Assembly: GCA_013698135.1 (NCBI GenBank) | Contig: JACCVM010000062.1 | Location: 1 to 7,729 of the forward strand | From: Euzebyaceae bacterium | GTDB taxonomy: Bacteria > Actinomycetota > Nitriliruptoria > Euzebyales > Egibacteraceae | Length of the DNA: 7,729 nt | Reading direction: 5' to 3' | Part shown: piece after piece, positions 6,442-7,729 of the stretch | Layout of the letters: every line of letters begins with the position of its first letter | Position numbering within the stretch: position 1 is the stretch's first letter | Program-made: the position numbers and the translations under genes | The notes under the pieces: generated by a model | The model's input: the letters and a program-made list of their open reading frames with translations, nothing else | Told to the model about the DNA's origin: nothing | The model's database searches: none

Positions 6442-6997
6442 GCCGGGCACCGCGCAGGGCAACGGTCCACAGGACGCCATCGAGCTGCGGTTGGCCCGCT
6501 CCGCGGTAGGCGTGGTGGGTGTCCTGGCCATCCCGGCGCTGGGGATCGCCACCGTCGTGGCCGGACCCGGCGGGGCGCTGGGTGCGGGGATCGCCGCAGC
6601 GGTCGTGGGCGGGATGTTCATCATGGCCGGCGCGCTGATGTCATGGGCGGCACGCATCGGCCCGACCGCCCTGATGGCCGCCGTCCTCGGGGGCTACCTG
6701 TTGCGCTTGCTGATCTACGCGCTGCTGATCGTGCTGCTGCGCCCCGTCGAGACCATCCACGGTCCCAGCCTTGCCATCACTGCCGCCGTGCTGCTGCTGG
6801 CAGCGCTGGCCTGGGATGTCCGACTCGTCAGCCGGGTGCCCAGCTTCTATTGGGTGAACACTTCGACTGCCCCGCGCTCGCTGCGGACAAAGGCAAAGAT
6901 CGGCCCAAGGGGTCCGGGAGCTGGCGTGGTATACACCCGCGACCTGAAGAAGCCGGCTGCGACGCCGGCGCAGGACATCGAAAGGACCCGTTCGTGA
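6434..6997 (+). CDS. atpI: AtpI-like ATP synthase subunit I family membrane protein
   Basis: Four-helix membrane protein encoded just upstream of subunit a. AtpI family members help assemble the c-ring and are dispensable in several bacteria. The 187-residue product has helices near 22-43, 47-70, 77-101 and 109-128. The third ends in GGYLLRLLIYALLIVLL (86-102), a typical third-helix pattern in AtpI proteins. A hydrophilic basic C-terminal tail of about 50 residues (138-187) is longer than I would expect. The GTG at 6434 has a strong GGAGG (6423-6427) six bases upstream and overlaps the end of the preceding gene. The frame is open back to 6353, but that part lies within the previous gene. The stop overlaps atpB as GTGA. 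Sequence conservation in this family is low, so the call leans on topology and position. Confidence 0.75.
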   Translation: MARPGTAQGNGPQDAIELRLARSAVGVVGVLAIPALGIATVVAGPGGALGAGIAAAVVGGMFIMAGALMSWAARIGPTALMAAVLGGYLLRLLIYALLIVLLRPVETIHGPSLAITAAVLLLAALAWDVRLVSRVPSFYWVNTSTAPRSLRTKAKIGPRGPGAGVVYTRDLKKPAATPAQDIERTRS

Positions 6998-7729
6998 CGC
7001 CGATGCTGGCGGCGGTGGAGTACGGCGGCCCCTGGGAGCTGCCCCCGGTCAACGAGCTCTTCGAGTTCGAGCCTTTCCTGTTCGCCGACACCCTGCTGGC
7101 GTTCAACCGCGTGGCGCTGCTGACGCTGTTCGCCTCGCTGCTCGCGGGTCTGCTGTTTCTGATCGCGTTCCGCAAGCCGAAGGTCGTGCCCGGAAAGCTG
7201 CAGTCGGCCTGCGAGGCGATCGTCGAGTTCATCCGCGAGCAGATCGCCGTGCAGGTGATGGGTGCCGACGGGCATCGCTGGGTGCCCCTGCTGACGACCA
7301 TCTTCATGTTCGTCTGGATCAACAACTTGTTCGAGGTCGTGCCCTTCATCAACTTCCCGCCGACCTCGCGGATGGCGCTCCCCGCCTTTCTGGCCGTGAT
7401 GGTCTACGTCCTGTTCATCGGCGTCGGTATCAAAGCGCAGGGCTTTGGCGGCTACTTCAAGAGCACGCTGTTCCCGCCAGGCGCGCCCAAGGCGCTGTAC
7501 ATCCTGCTGACACCGATCGAGTTGATCTCGAACTTCGTGGCACGGCCGCTCACGCTCGCCGTCCGTCTGTTCGCCAACCTGCTGGCCGGCCACATCATCC
7601 TGACGCTGATCTTCATCACGATCCACGCGTTCGTGACGATCCCGCCGCTGACCGACTTCTCGATCGGCTTCCCGATCGGGCTGGTGGCCCTGGCCGCCGC
7701 CCCGCTGCTCATCGGCTTCGAGCTGGTCG
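6994..7729 (+). CDS. atpB: ATP synthase F0 subunit a (3'-truncated by window edge)
   Basis: Membrane stator subunit that forms the two proton half-channels against the c-ring. The frame runs open to the window end with 245 residues visible, and roughly 25-30 residues, including the end of the last helix, are outside. The essential arginine is R191 (codon 7564-7566) in LAVRLFANLLAGH. The E. coli Glu219 position is H200 here, and the position matching E. coli His245 is E243 in GFELV. This is the reciprocal His/Glu arrangement also found in mitochondria. Hydrophobic helices lie near 39-59, 96-118, 127-147, 194-215 and 224-245. The GTG start at 6994 overlaps the previous stop by four bases and has AAAGGA (6981-6986) seven bases upstream. 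The ATG at 7003 is a less well spaced alternative. Confidence 0.95.
   Translation, partial: MTPMLAAVEYGGPWELPPVNELFEFEPFLFADTLLAFNRVALLTLFASLLAGLLFLIAFRKPKVVPGKLQSACEAIVEFIREQIAVQVMGADGHRWVPLLTTIFMFVWINNLFEVVPFINFPPTSRMALPAFLAVMVYVLFIGVGIKAQGFGGYFKSTLFPPGAPKALYILLTPIELISNFVARPLTLAVRLFANLLAGHIILTLIFITIHAFVTIPPLTDFSIGFPIGLVALAAAPLLIGFELV

Noticed and set aside
6847..7626. 259-residue minus-strand frame rich in Gln, Asp and Arg
   Set aside because: It mirrors atpB. The charged, repetitive look comes from reading hydrophobic codons in antisense.

Overview
This is a high-GC bacterial chromosome segment. Every intact gene reads on the + strand, and many pairs are joined by 1-8 base overlaps (GTGA, TGATG or ATGA junctions). 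The order prfA-prmC-tsaC ... atpI-atpB, GTG starts, promoters placed almost on top of start codons, and the Glu-type RpiB active site all point to an Actinomycetota genome. The rpiB-glyA pair between tsaC and the atp genes fits a deep-branching class (for example Nitriliruptoria or Acidimicrobiia) better than mycobacteria or streptomycetes. That class-level placement is a weak inference.

Layout. Bases 1-1690 hold the translation-termination pair: the 3' part of prfA (release factor 1) and prmC, which methylates the GGQ glutamine of release factors. Bases 1691-1804 are a structured non-coding leader. Bases 1805-2545 encode a PAPS-type sulfotransferase, which looks like an insertion in an otherwise housekeeping order. 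Bases 2617-5059 are a tight three-gene run: a YrdC/Sua5 (TsaC-like) protein, ribose-5-phosphate isomerase B and serine hydroxymethyltransferase. Bases 6115-7729 are the start of the F-type ATP synthase operon: an AtpZ-like small membrane protein, an AtpI-like membrane protein and subunit a (atpB, cut by the window end).

The unusual part is 5056-6114, between glyA and the atp operon. It holds the wreck of an AAA+ ATPase with a C-terminal winged helix. The homology runs through all three + frames, lacks the P-loop, has an internal deletion, and begins exactly at the glyA stop codon. After it comes a short regulatory island: a perfect CRP-like palindrome (TTGTGA-N6-TCACAA) with an extended -10 in its centre, nested in a larger inverted repeat, followed by a Shine-Dalgarno and a 20-codon ORF. 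The stop of that ORF overlaps the -10 of a strong TTGACA-17-TAGACT promoter for the atp genes.

The other main observation is that the TsaC-like protein keeps the fold signatures but has lost three of the four conserved K-R-S-N active-site residues of its family. I see no complete new multi-gene system here. The best leads are the TsaC divergence, the ATPase pseudogene with its precise junction, and the palindrome/short-ORF island ahead of the atp operon.
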